Shown piece by piece: positions 24,939 to 34,406 of a stretch of 64,000 nt of DNA (position 1 is its first letter; each line of letters opens with the position of its first letter). The translations under genes and the position numbers were made by a program. The notes under the pieces were generated by a model. It did no database searches and was not told the origin of the DNA. It was given only the letters and a program-made list of their open reading frames with translations. Source of the stretch: Albugo candida (lineage: Eukaryota; Oomycota; Peronosporomycetes; Albuginales; Albuginaceae); the NCBI GenBank assembly GCA_905220665.1, contig CAJNAR010000147.1, positions 248,001 to 312,000 of the forward strand, given 5' to 3'.

Positions 24939-27347
24939 ATGCATGACTCGGCATCAAAGAACAACAACACCGATGTGACCAACAGCATGCTAGTACGCTT
25001 TTCAATTTACTCTAATTGTGCCATAGTAGCAATATCTCATTGATTCTGTAGGTCGCTGTACGTTTGCGTCCCATCAATCAACATGAAGAACGCCAAGGAC
25101 ATCGAAAGTGCTGTCGGGTGATCGGAAATCAAGTGCGTAAAGTTTATTTGCCAGCTCATGTAAATTTATGAGCTCAATTATATGAATTGCATCAGACAAT
25201 TGTCATTGAGCGATTGGGTCAGCCACAACATCATTTAAAAAGTCAGCAGCGCTCGGAGCGGGAATACGCGTTCGATTTGGCATTTTCAGAGGATGCGACA
25301 CAGAACGAAATTTATCAGAGAACTGTTCAGGATATAATTCCTACGATCTTGAACGGATTTGATGCGACTATATTTGCGTATGGAGCTACTGGAGCTGGCA
25401 AAACTCATACAATGATGGGATCAGAACGCGACGGACTGATTCTACCAAGTGAGTGCAGTGAAGAGATGGAAGATCTGCAAAGTCAAGACTCAGGTCTTTC
25501 GGTAGATGGAATTATCCCTCAAGCTCTAGCCGATATTTTTCAGTCCATCCACAATCGGAAGGCCGAAGAAGGACAATTACGAATGCAAAATGGCACGATA
25601 TTCGAGTGGGAGGTCATGATATCATATTTGGAGGTTTATAACGAGCAAATTCGAGATTTGTTGAGGCCATCTGACACCCCGCTGGCACTTCGAGAGGATA
25701 CCGGTAAGTCTTTCGGAGATATTCTTATCGAGCTGATGAGGTTTGATAGCGAAAGGTATTGTTCATGTCGCTGGACTGCACTACGAGAATGCACATAGTG
25801 CTGAGGAAGTCTTGGAGTTTCTTCGAAGGTGTGATCGCTATTATCTGCGTTTTTGGACGGTGATCACTTCAAACACGTTGTTTTAGAGGCAATCGATACC
25901 GGAAGACGGAACCAACCGCGGCCAATCAAGTTTCTTCGCGGTCTCACGCTGTCATCCAGGTTCTTGTGCAACATAAAAGAACCGAACTTGTACCGCCAAG
26001 AGCACAACCTGGCGAAGCTATCACAGAAGGGAAGCTATCTCTAATCGATCTGGCTGGCTCCGAAAGAGCATCTGCGACCAAAAATAGAGGATTACGATTA
26101 ACCGAAGGTGCAAACATCAACAAGGTAAATCTCATTGTACGACTGATAGAAGACAAATGTGAAGCTGATTGGTTTCTCTCGGAAAAAAAAAGTCGCTTTT
26201 AGCTCTGGCAAATTGCATCAATAGCTTGTCAACAGGTCAGACAAAGACGAGATTGACACGAAGTCGAGACTCGGTAGCATCAAAAAAAGCATTTTCTTCA
26301 GTGATACGCACTCCGAGAAGAAAAGCTCATTATAGAGACAGTAAACTCACACATTTACTCAAGGTGCGTATTGCTTCTCCGATACAATTCATGTAATGAG
26401 GCTGATGAGAGTTCTGTTTGTAGAATTCTTTGGAAGGCGACTGTCGCCTAGTGATGATTGCCAACATAAATCCGTCACACACGTGCTATGAAGAAACTCA
26501 CAACACGTTAAAGTACGCCAATCGAGCCAAAAACATCAAAATTCAGCCTCGAAAGCACGTGGTCACCGCAGAGATGACCTATCAGCAACAAATTGCACGA
26601 TTAGAGGCTGAAAATGCTGCTTTACGAAAAGCTCTCGCGGTTTCTCAAGAAGTTCAGCTACGGAATAAATTCGCAGGATTCAACTCGAAAGTCGTAGCAC
26701 CCCCCATGAGCCCACGAAAACGACGATATTCAGCTTTCGTGCAAGAAACGCCAGCCTCAAAAACATCAGCAATTCAAATAAGTCCAACGACGGTCGATGC
26801 GGAGGAAGTCTTACAAGCTCCATGTGGTGTTCCGAGAAAGGTGCTGGAGGTGAGCCACGCGTCATCGATTCTACCGGACGTGGTCGCCCTTAAAGAAGAG
26901 AAAGCTGCCTCCATAGCACCTAAAATGGGTAACTCTATCCAGCGTTCGGCTTGGGTGAACAATACTCTTAAGTCAACCATCAGGACCGGCGCTTTAAAGA
27001 CATCCAGCGACGGTGCTTCCAGTATCCCTCGTCTTTCAAAAGCATCTTCTTCCATTCGCGGAAACACGAAGCGATCCAATTCGATAACGAACCTCCCGGA
27101 TGAGTCGCAGTTGGTCTCTCAGTCAGATATTGATGCGTCAACCTCTGTGCTTGACATGCCCAAAGCTACTGGTACCACTCGACCCCTTTGGAACCAGTCC
27201 TCGTGCCTCCGAGTTCCTGCAGCCAATTTCCGACTTGAACCACCACTTCGTGTCCTTCACAACCAGCACAAAGATTCGTCATCACGAAAAAGCCATTTGC
27301 CTTCTCCAACATTATTTCGTGTCAAATCGCAGGTGCCCGCTTTGTAG
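24939..27347 (+). CDS. kinesin-8-like motor protein
   Basis: Microtubule motor with an N-terminal motor domain. Seven exons: 24939-24992, 25052-25132, 25196-25703, 25756-25828, 25887-26124, 26193-26363 and 26424-27347; sum 2049 nt, 682 residues. Motor motifs in order: VAVRLRPIN, P-loop GATGAGKTHTMMG, LEVYNEQIRDLL, switch I NQVSSRSH, switch II LIDLAGSERAS, HYRDSKLTHLLKNSLEGDC, and the neck-proximal NTLKYANRAKNIK. The pairing of IANINPSHTCYEETHNTLKY with an N-terminal motor fits the KIF18/Kip3 (kinesin-8) group. A short coiled coil (YQQQIARLEAENAALRKALA) and a Ser/Pro-rich basic tail follow. The region between NCINSL and HYRDSK holds an insert of about 40 residues rich in Arg/Ser. The tail is shorter than in KIF18A. 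Confidence 0.9.
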
Positions 27348-27450
27348 TTTGCTGACAAGCCTTGTTTAAGTTACGAGACGAATAAGCGCACATTTTGAAA
27401 TATATTTTTGGAAGCCACCACAAATTGTTTGCATCGTTTAAAAGATCACA

Positions 27451-28544
27451 ATGGACAGCCCTAGCGCAGAACATGGCGAAAATTACTTAAATTCGATCAA
27501 CTTTCGATCGCTGATTGAATGGCTCACAGCTGAGACTCTGCTAGCTCGACCAGACGATCCTTTACAGTTTACACGAGCTCTGATTGATGAGAAAATGGCA
27601 CAGGTTTGTTAGCCGTCTTTGAGATGAATGTAATCCATATGTGCCTGTAGCGCACCGACCACGACCTGTATCAATCTCAAGATGCTGTCATGTATCTTAA
27701 GCAATGCTACATGTCCGCGAGGTAATTAACATTGCTGATGCGTGTCAGGCTGATTGTATTCCTAGTGCGTTTGCCAATGGGCAGGGAAGGATTGGAATCC
27801 AGCCACGACGATCGATGTAAATCATTGCTTTGTGGGAAGCGGATGCTAATTTGAGCATATTAAGCAAAAATAAAGAATCCGACAAAGCGCCGATAGAGGC
27901 GCAAGACGGCGTCACACAGCAACGTCTTCGCTCACTTGAAAACGCTATCACGTCATGCCATCGCATTGCGAATTCCTTGATGTTTCCCGAAGGTATCGCC
28001 GATATCGAAGTAGTACGTTCAGATGACACTGATTGCTTTTAGTTGTGTCTTCTGTCATCATTGCGGGAAAAGCCTTACTCAGCGCTGAACACGTGATTCT
28101 GTATCTATACGTAAGTGGCTGCACATTTTTCTTTAAAAAATCTCGTCTCATTCATCCAAGGATGAATCGCTGAAATGCTTTTTGGCTCAAAACAGCGATC
28201 TCGAGGTTGCTCACGTTCCGAAAGATAAAGGAATTATTGGAGCCGTAGCTGCAAGCTGTAAATGTATCAATTTGTCTAACATCTACGATGACGACAATAC
28301 ATTGGACGCTTATTATGACAGAATTGCCGGTATTCCCGCACGTTCGTTACTCTGTGTACCCATTCGCGAGAATGGAAATGTCATCGGCGTTCTTCAAGCA
28401 CTAAACAAGTGTGCGAACGGAAAGTCAAGTTCAAGATTTGATGCGTTGGATGAGGAATTACTCGGTATTGTAGCCGCACAAGCTGGAATATCCGTCACCA
28501 ACGCGCATTTGTATGAGATTGCCCGAGAAGAAATCGCCAAATAG
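27451..28544 (+). CDS. RII-docking-like plus GAF domain protein
   Basis: Six exons: 27451-27603, 27651-27721, 27766-27816, 27856-27992, 28043-28110 and 28161-28544; sum 864 nt, 287 residues. The N-terminus resembles an RII-alpha/DPY-30 dimerisation-docking helix pair (SLIEWLTAETLLARPDDPLQ). The C-terminal half is a GAF domain: ALLSAEHVILYLYDESLKCF, KGIIGAVAASC, LCVPIRENGNVIGVLQALNK and EELLGIVAAQAGISVTNAHL. RII-type docking domains are common in cilia and in PKA anchoring, and GAF domains often bind cyclic nucleotides, so a flagellar second-messenger role is possible; that is inference. The intron at 27817-27855 is only 39 nt and is the weakest join. Confidence 0.75.
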
Positions 28545-28644
28545 ACCAAAAGTAAAATCATAGAATATCAAACATGCGTTGACCACTTTATTTAACAACC
28601 TTGACCCGAAACTGATGTAATAGCATACCCCATATACGGAGGTT

Positions 28645-29976
28645 ATGACGGCGCACGACGACGAAAGCTTTAGCAAATCAGTAAAGGAACTGGTTTCCTT
28701 TCTTGCTCATCCGCGAGCGGAATTACGAAAGTCATCAACCCGTCTTCTTGTGGATCTTACTGCTTCCGAAAATGGGATCCAAGAGTTGATGCATTCGCAA
28801 ATTGATGTCGTACGAGCTTTATGTCGATTATTTGGTGATATGCAGTCCATTGCACGAGACGCGCTCAAAACCGCTATCAATCTCACGGCCGCCAGTCCGA
28901 TATTCTGTGAAAAAGCTGTGCAATCGGACGCTATCGGTCGAGTTCTGAATCTCATTGCGGATATTGATTGGTCACTGGCCAATCTGTCAATGATGCTTCT
29001 TGCCAACATCACAACAATCACCACAGGAGTGAAGGCTTTGATTGGGGCAGAAGATAATGATCCAACGTCGAAATCCATCGATTATAGAGAATTCAAAATG
29101 CGAAGATTGACGGATCGCTTTCTGGAAACTCAACCAGAGCCCGATGGCGCTGATGCTCAGACGGGGGAGCCCATTTGGGATGACGATTTTCAGTATGTGG
29201 CTGCTATCTTCGCCAATATCAGTCAGATAGAACAGGGTCGTGATTTTCTCCTACGAAATAGAAAGGAAGGTGTTGTTGTAAAGCATCTCTTACCTCAAAT
29301 GAACTCACCAAATGTAATTCGACGTCGGGGAATCGTTCATGCCGTGCGAAATCTATGCTTCGACACAAACAATCACTTTCTTCTATACGATCAGCTGGAT
29401 ATCGTCTCCACGCTGCAATATCTCTTGATCGGGCCAGAGGAACTAGAAATACAAGATCGGGAGGGAATGCATCCGAGCGTTTATCGACTTGGTACAAAGA
29501 AGAAACGCGAACAAGACAGTCAAGTTCGTGCTGCAGCAATCGAATGCTTATTACTACTTTGCACAACTCGAAATGGCCGGAAGGATTTGCGTAAGAAGAA
29601 CGTTTATATCGTCATTCGGAATGCGCATTTGGCAGAGACGGACGAGGAGATCAGCGAGCAAATATACAAATTGGTCGATCTGCTAATTCGAGATGAGGAA
29701 GGAGAAGAACCAGACTGGAACCAAGTTCATACGAAAGCTTTTTCGGACCGTTCGGCCGAACCCAGCCCACAAAAAGATACTCATCACGAGCCTCTCCACC
29801 CGTCAGTAGTCATGTCGTCCGTAGTCAAGCCGCCGATTGTCACGAAAGCCGTCAAGCCAGACCCGATGACTGAAGAAAGTATCGAAGAATCAATCCCTGA
29901 CGATTTGGCAGCTCAATTGGCCGATGAAGTAGCCGCCTTAGACGTCAGCAGTGACGAAGAAGTTGAAGTCGATTAA
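28645..29976 (+). CDS. HGH1: HGH1 armadillo-repeat protein
   Basis: HGH1 (FAM203) is an armadillo-like chaperone adaptor that helps eEF2 fold with the TRiC chaperonin. A single 443-residue exon. Family hallmarks are RRRGIVHAVRNLCFDTNNHF, a GPEELEIQDREGMHP loop, and the C-terminal IECLLLLCTTRNGRKDLRKK followed by ETDEEISEQIYKLVDLLIRD. Helical repeats fill the first half (AELRKSSTRLLVDLTASENG). A low-complexity acidic tail of about 90 residues ends SSDEEVEVD. Start is the first ATG, about 100 bp after the RII/GAF gene. Confidence 0.93.
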   Translation: MTAHDDESFSKSVKELVSFLAHPRAELRKSSTRLLVDLTASENGIQELMHSQIDVVRALCRLFGDMQSIARDALKTAINLTAASPIFCEKAVQSDAIGRVLNLIADIDWSLANLSMMLLANITTITTGVKALIGAEDNDPTSKSIDYREFKMRRLTDRFLETQPEPDGADAQTGEPIWDDDFQYVAAIFANISQIEQGRDFLLRNRKEGVVVKHLLPQMNSPNVIRRRGIVHAVRNLCFDTNNHFLLYDQLDIVSTLQYLLIGPEELEIQDREGMHPSVYRLGTKKKREQDSQVRAAAIECLLLLCTTRNGRKDLRKKNVYIVIRNAHLAETDEEISEQIYKLVDLLIRDEEGEEPDWNQVHTKAFSDRSAEPSPQKDTHHEPLHPSVVMSSVVKPPIVTKAVKPDPMTEESIEESIPDDLAAQLADEVAALDVSSDEEVEVD

Positions 29977-30070
29977 AGTCAATTCGACATACAAGGCGCC
30001 GATGCGAGGCTCTCTTCTGAATAGATAGCATACTTGAATAAAAGCTGAGCGACAGATATTATACAAAACG

Positions 30071-30288
30071 ATGGCATCGAGGAAAAATGGTGTTCCTGGA
30101 TCTAAGTTTTTGCTCGTCGCTGATGACTTACAATGGACTTTGACTACATCCTCCATGTGGTCCGATTCATTCGTGAGTCACGGATATCAAAGGGGAAATA
30201 ATGTCCAATCTATTTACTTTCCAATTTTCAGCGGGAGCTTCGCGACACCCATAAACCGTTCCTTTTCAAATTTCCGGCGAACCGCTGA
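30071..30288 (+). CDS. candidate small spliced ORF antisense to cyclin 3' end
   Basis: ATG at 30071 opens exon 1 (30071-30172); a GTGAGT donor and TTTTCAG acceptor bound a 59-nt intron (30173-30231); exon 2 (30232-30288) ends in TGA, 52 residues in phase. The product starts MASRKNGVPGSKFLLVADDL. The last exon is antisense to the final codons of the cyclin gene, so it may be chance. No family recognised. Confidence 0.2.
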
Positions 30289-31392
30289 TAATTTGCTGGT
30301 CTTTCCCACTCCGTTTTGAGCGTTCCAGAGCATTTCTCTCAGGTCTGCTACGCACTTGGATAGCTCAGCTTCTTTGTACGAAGTGTGGTGTACCAAAATT
30401 GAATTCCATAATGGAAACTCATTCATCTGACATTTTGAGATGTACAGCGCGGAAGAAGCAATCAAAGATGGACGATGGCGAATCAATTTGTACTCTTGTA
30501 AACTCCGATCGATGATGTAATGAGCAAAATAGTGCACACGATCATCAGAGGTGCCTGAGGCCTTGAAAAACCGCTGAATAAAGTGATACGCTGTTGGGAA
30601 TGTGACGCGATAACTGACGCTAGAAAGGATACTTTCTTCCATTCCAAACACTTCATCTCGTGTGTACGCATTGTCAGTGATACGAACAAAATCTTCAGCT
30701 TCCGGGGGATAAATTTCTTCATACTTGGAAGCAATAAACATTGCAGTGACGCCAACCAGCTGAAGACGTTGTCTAGGAACAGACAAATTCTTCTCCAAAT
30801 GTCGATCAATCAATTGTATCGCAATGTGAAGAGCATGAGGGGTCAAATCGTATTTACAATGAACATCCACGAGCCAATCAATCAAAATAGATCGCATTTT
30901 CGAATTGATATCGCTTTGACGAGACATGTAGCTGCAACTGGTCATAAACTCTTTTTCCACAGAAAGTTGGTATTTGGTGATTTCTTCAGCGTATTGCCAG
31001 CACGATGACGCATCATTCTTATCTTTCGAGTCGATATCATGCTTTTCCTTTTGGGGGATTTTCGGAAGCACCGGAGACTGGAATAAAGAAGACCGTGCAT
31101 CCTCAATGCCCAAAGACGATAACGATGGACCCACCGGCTTTGATACAGCTTTTCTCGGCTGAAAGATAGCCGCAATCGACTGTTTGGGATCGGTGATTGT
31201 CGACAGGCCTTTGCGAACCTTCTTTTCCGCTGGTTCATACACTGTCGATAGCGAGTTCGATTGCAGCTTGATTTTCTTCGCATGGAGCTGATTCGTGACA
31301 TCGCCAAGCACTGTACGTTTTCGGAATGTCGAAATTGGCTTCTGTCCAATTTTGCTTCCATTTTGGCGGTCGTCCACTTTTGCGTCATTCAT
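30214..31392 (-). CDS. mitotic A/B-type cyclin
   Basis: Activator of cyclin-dependent kinase at mitosis. A single 392-residue exon. The N-terminus has a destruction-box-like RTVLGDVTN (the RxxLGxxxN pattern recognised by the APC/C), then a disordered Ser/Lys-rich region. Two cyclin boxes follow: MRSILIDWLVDVHCKYDLTP, LVGVTAMFIASKYEEIYPPE and, in the second fold, ESILSSVSYRVTFPTAYHFI and RPSLIASSALYISKC. MRSILIDWLVDVH is typical of cyclin A/B; with one gene I cannot separate A from B, though the short length favours B. Convergent with HGH1. Confidence 0.93.
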   Translation of the reverse strand: MNDAKVDDRQNGSKIGQKPISTFRKRTVLGDVTNQLHAKKIKLQSNSLSTVYEPAEKKVRKGLSTITDPKQSIAAIFQPRKAVSKPVGPSLSSLGIEDARSSLFQSPVLPKIPQKEKHDIDSKDKNDASSCWQYAEEITKYQLSVEKEFMTSCSYMSRQSDINSKMRSILIDWLVDVHCKYDLTPHALHIAIQLIDRHLEKNLSVPRQRLQLVGVTAMFIASKYEEIYPPEAEDFVRITDNAYTRDEVFGMEESILSSVSYRVTFPTAYHFIQRFFKASGTSDDRVHYFAHYIIDRSLQEYKLIRHRPSLIASSALYISKCQMNEFPLWNSILVHHTSYKEAELSKCVADLREMLWNAQNGVGKTSKLSAVRRKFEKERFMGVAKLPLKIGK

Positions 31393-31468
31393 AGAGATTG
31401 CATGCTAGAGGTCATATTTGTGAAAAATACAGTATGGTTGGTCATTTTCGTATTTCTAATATAGAAAG

Positions 31469-31729
31469 CTAATGAGTTACCGCGCTTCGCTTAAGTCCGA
31501 CACGAGATTTATTGAGCACACGCGTGGCATGATCAGGGACTTCGTTTTCCGCATTGCTAGAGTATTTTGAGCGCATAATGTCGATTGCTACAGTGTCGTA
31601 AGCTCGTAGCAACGTATTTAGATCGGATTTTTTCGATGCTGTCGGCTGGTTGTGAAGCGACGCTGACGTGTTATATACGATGAGGGCTACTGTACACAGA
31701 GAGATATGTACAACAGAATGATTCCTCTC
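31469..31729 (-). CDS. candidate small secreted protein, last exon
   Basis: A minus-strand frame begins at an acceptor-like CTACAG (31730) and runs 86 codons to TAG at 31469. It opens with a hydrophobic, signal-peptide-like stretch (VVHISLCTVALIVYNTSASL) and continues as a polar, Lys/Ser/Asn-rich chain (KKSDLNTLLRAYDTVAIDIM) with a basic C-terminus. There is no ATG before the hydrophobic part, so a first exon must supply it; I did not find it. It lies 77 bp upstream of the cyclin start, same strand. The layout would suit a small secreted protein. No family recognised. Confidence 0.35.
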   Translation of the reverse strand, partial: ERNHSVVHISLCTVALIVYNTSASLHNQPTASKKSDLNTLLRAYDTVAIDIMRSKYSSNAENEVPDHATRVLNKSRVGLKRSAVTH

Positions 31730-32015
31730 CTGTAGCTAGCTATACAAAGTTAATTTGGGTGTGATAGCTGATGATTGCTTTTGTGATTTTTTCTTTTTTT
31801 TAGCAATCGTCCCTTCTTCACAAAGCCACACTGCCAAACTCTCTCAACCGGTAATTGAATGCAGCCGTTTGATTTTGCTATAATAGAAGACCTGTGTGAA
31901 TTTACAGTCGCTTCAAAAAAAATATCAAGGGTTCGATCCTACAAAAACGTTCTTCCACTATTTTATGTTTATCTATAATAATGTACGCACCTTAATTGCG
32001 TTTTTGCTTGTGCGT

Positions 32016-34362
32016 ATGGATTCCGCAAGTGCTGAAAATGACGACGAGTTTTCAAATCTTCTGGCTTCCTATGACATTATTCATTCGTGCGACGCTTTGA
32101 GGGAGTACCTCTTCTATCATTCTCAATTCAGGTACCAATATCGTCTTCTTACAGCCAGATTTATGACCATATTTGTTGCGCTCATTCAGGGTCGGAAGGC
32201 GATCCAATCAATGTCGAAGCGAGTTTTACGAGCGAATCCATCTCATTCTTGATCGCATTTTTGGCAATGACGATCTTTCTCGTCATCGTTATGGCGGATG
32301 GTTGGATTACAGCGCTCAAAACGACGGTATCAGCACTCCACCTCATCTGAAAGAAACCGAGTCGACTGCCAGCCAAATTGCCTCTCCAAGTGAGCTCAAA
32401 TATGTAAACGCAGAGAAAACCACAGATTGTGGAATTTTTGGAAAAGAATTACTCACAAAGAGTTCAAGAAAGCTCGTTGAATTCCTTTCCATTTCCATTT
32501 TAGAACGCGACGAAGGCTCCTTGTGCCAATTTATATTCCAAACGCATCATTCCGTGCTGTTCCGCTATGAGCTCGATACGCTTCCAGAGCAAGCAAAGAT
32601 TTCCATACTCACAAATTCGCCGTGGACGTCAGTTTTATTCACTCAGTTATTGCACAAGTCGATTATCAAGCATCCTATCGACACGCGAAATCCTTCTCTT
32701 CTCCTAACGGCTCAAGAATTATATCTCTTCTATTTCTTACGTCATCCAGCATCAGCCGGACATTACTCGACGACCTCAAACTCGATACCCAAAGAAAAAC
32801 AACACCAAGGCACATTTTTGACTTCTATTTCTCACTCTTTCCATCGAGCTGGAAAGCGATTTGGGCGTCAGGATCATACCTGGCGATCATTTTTCCGCGA
32901 TGGCTACACCCCTCTTCTGCACAACAATCCGTACAATGTCCTCCTTTTGCATTACCTTCGAATATTTCTTCCCGATACCAACATGACGGTCAAAAATCGA
33001 TTTCATTCCAATCTTTTGAAAAACACCAATATCTTCCTACACACACTGATTGAGTTTTGGCTTCGACAAAATATGATACTTTTCTATGAAAATGTATCGG
33101 AGTTAAACGGCTTTCCCATACGCCAAACGTGTGAGCAAATCGGTCCAATTCACGAAAATACCATTGGAAATCGAAATAATCCTTTGGCAATCGTTCAGAC
33201 ACAAACGAGTTATATGGCTCCATCCGACGATCTACTGAGCTCATTGGTCGTCACTATCATTCACTTGCTGTCTGACTCGCATTATCCGATTTCCATGCGA
33301 CCAATTATGAAGTCTCTGTACCCAACGGATGTTCTCACACTCAATGTGCATGTCGTAAGACGGCCTTTGTATGAGTTTTTACGACTGGTTTTCTCGCGGG
33401 CGCCGATCGGACTCACGCCAATCGCATTCCTCACGATCTCGGACGTTTGGCTCGCCTACATTCAGCCGTGGCGATGTAAGCATTGGGCAGCCTGCAGACA
33501 ATCGAATGATGCGTATACCAGTGACTGGGAGACCTTCGTGCTCGCCAATTATCATTTCTATGCGGTCCTTCTGGGGGCATTTGTGCAACGAGCAAAGGAA
33601 TTGGATTTCTCAATACAAAGTCGTCGAAATCTGTTGTTACGCGTCTTGATTGTCTACACTGCGGATTTGCTGTCACTACTCAAGCGGATTGATGGATACC
33701 TGCAGCGTAAGGGATCACGAATCGAACGCATCGACGAAGTGGACATGGAGCAGTATCAAATCGTCGAGTATTACTGCAAAATGCTCGGGATCGAATGCAT
33801 TCCAGTACCTCTGCACGAAACATTTCATCGGGATGCCGAGCGGCTGTATGATAAACTCGTCAATGATTCTTGCTGCACGGAAAAGGACTCGAGCCAAGAC
33901 GCCACAATGGATCGACTTTGCGGCATGCTACGCAGTATTTTTGAGATATCTGATGCGTATGTGGCATCTGTTACGCAAGTAAAGTCAAGTTTCAGTCCGA
34001 TCGATTCACTGGAGCCGACTCGGGACGTCAAGCAGCCTCATCGACTTACACGCCAGGGAATTTTTGAGCTGAAGAACGGTCTCCGCCTATGTTCACCAGA
34101 CACCGCAACGTACATTGGCGATCCGATACTGAGACCCATTCGATCGTATGAGATTCCGATACTCGTTCGTTTGCTGTATCGCATTTCCATTTGGCTCAAT
34201 GGGATTTTTGGCTTGGAGAATCCGTATCGCGGCAAGAATCTGCAGGATAATATCGACGTCAAGTCGCCCGTATTTCGCATCAATCTTCGATTCCTTGCGA
34301 GCAAACCGAATCTCATCACAATCTCAGTGCTAATGCTGTTGCTTTGGATAAGTTGGAGATAG
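32016..34362 (+). CDS. SMPD4: SMPD4-like neutral sphingomyelinase 3
   Basis: SMPD4 is a membrane-anchored protein of the nuclear envelope/ER with reported neutral sphingomyelinase activity. Exon 1 is 32016-32131 and exon 2 is 32190-34362 (58-nt intron), 762 residues. The join restores HSQFR|VGRRSNQCRSEFYERIHLI. Family signatures: TAQELYLFYFLRHP, SDVWLAYIQPWRCKH, DWETFVLANYHFYAVLL, LTRQGIFELKNGLRL and GDPILRPIRSYEIPILVRLL. The protein ends in one hydrophobic tail anchor (NLITISVLMLLLWISW), as in animals. The frame is open further 5' (ahead of 32016), and pieces at 31804-31850 and 31908-31982 join in phase into it (SLQKKYQGFDPTKTFFHYF), so the true N-terminus may be longer. 762 residues is near the usual 800-830. 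Confidence 0.85.
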
Positions 34363-34406
34363 TAAGAGCGGAATACAAAATGCCAATAAGAAATCACATT
34401 TGATTT

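Noticed and set aside
29938..30156. Minus-strand 72-codon frame downstream of HGH1
   Set aside because: No conserved features and it overlaps the HGH1 tail; treated as chance.
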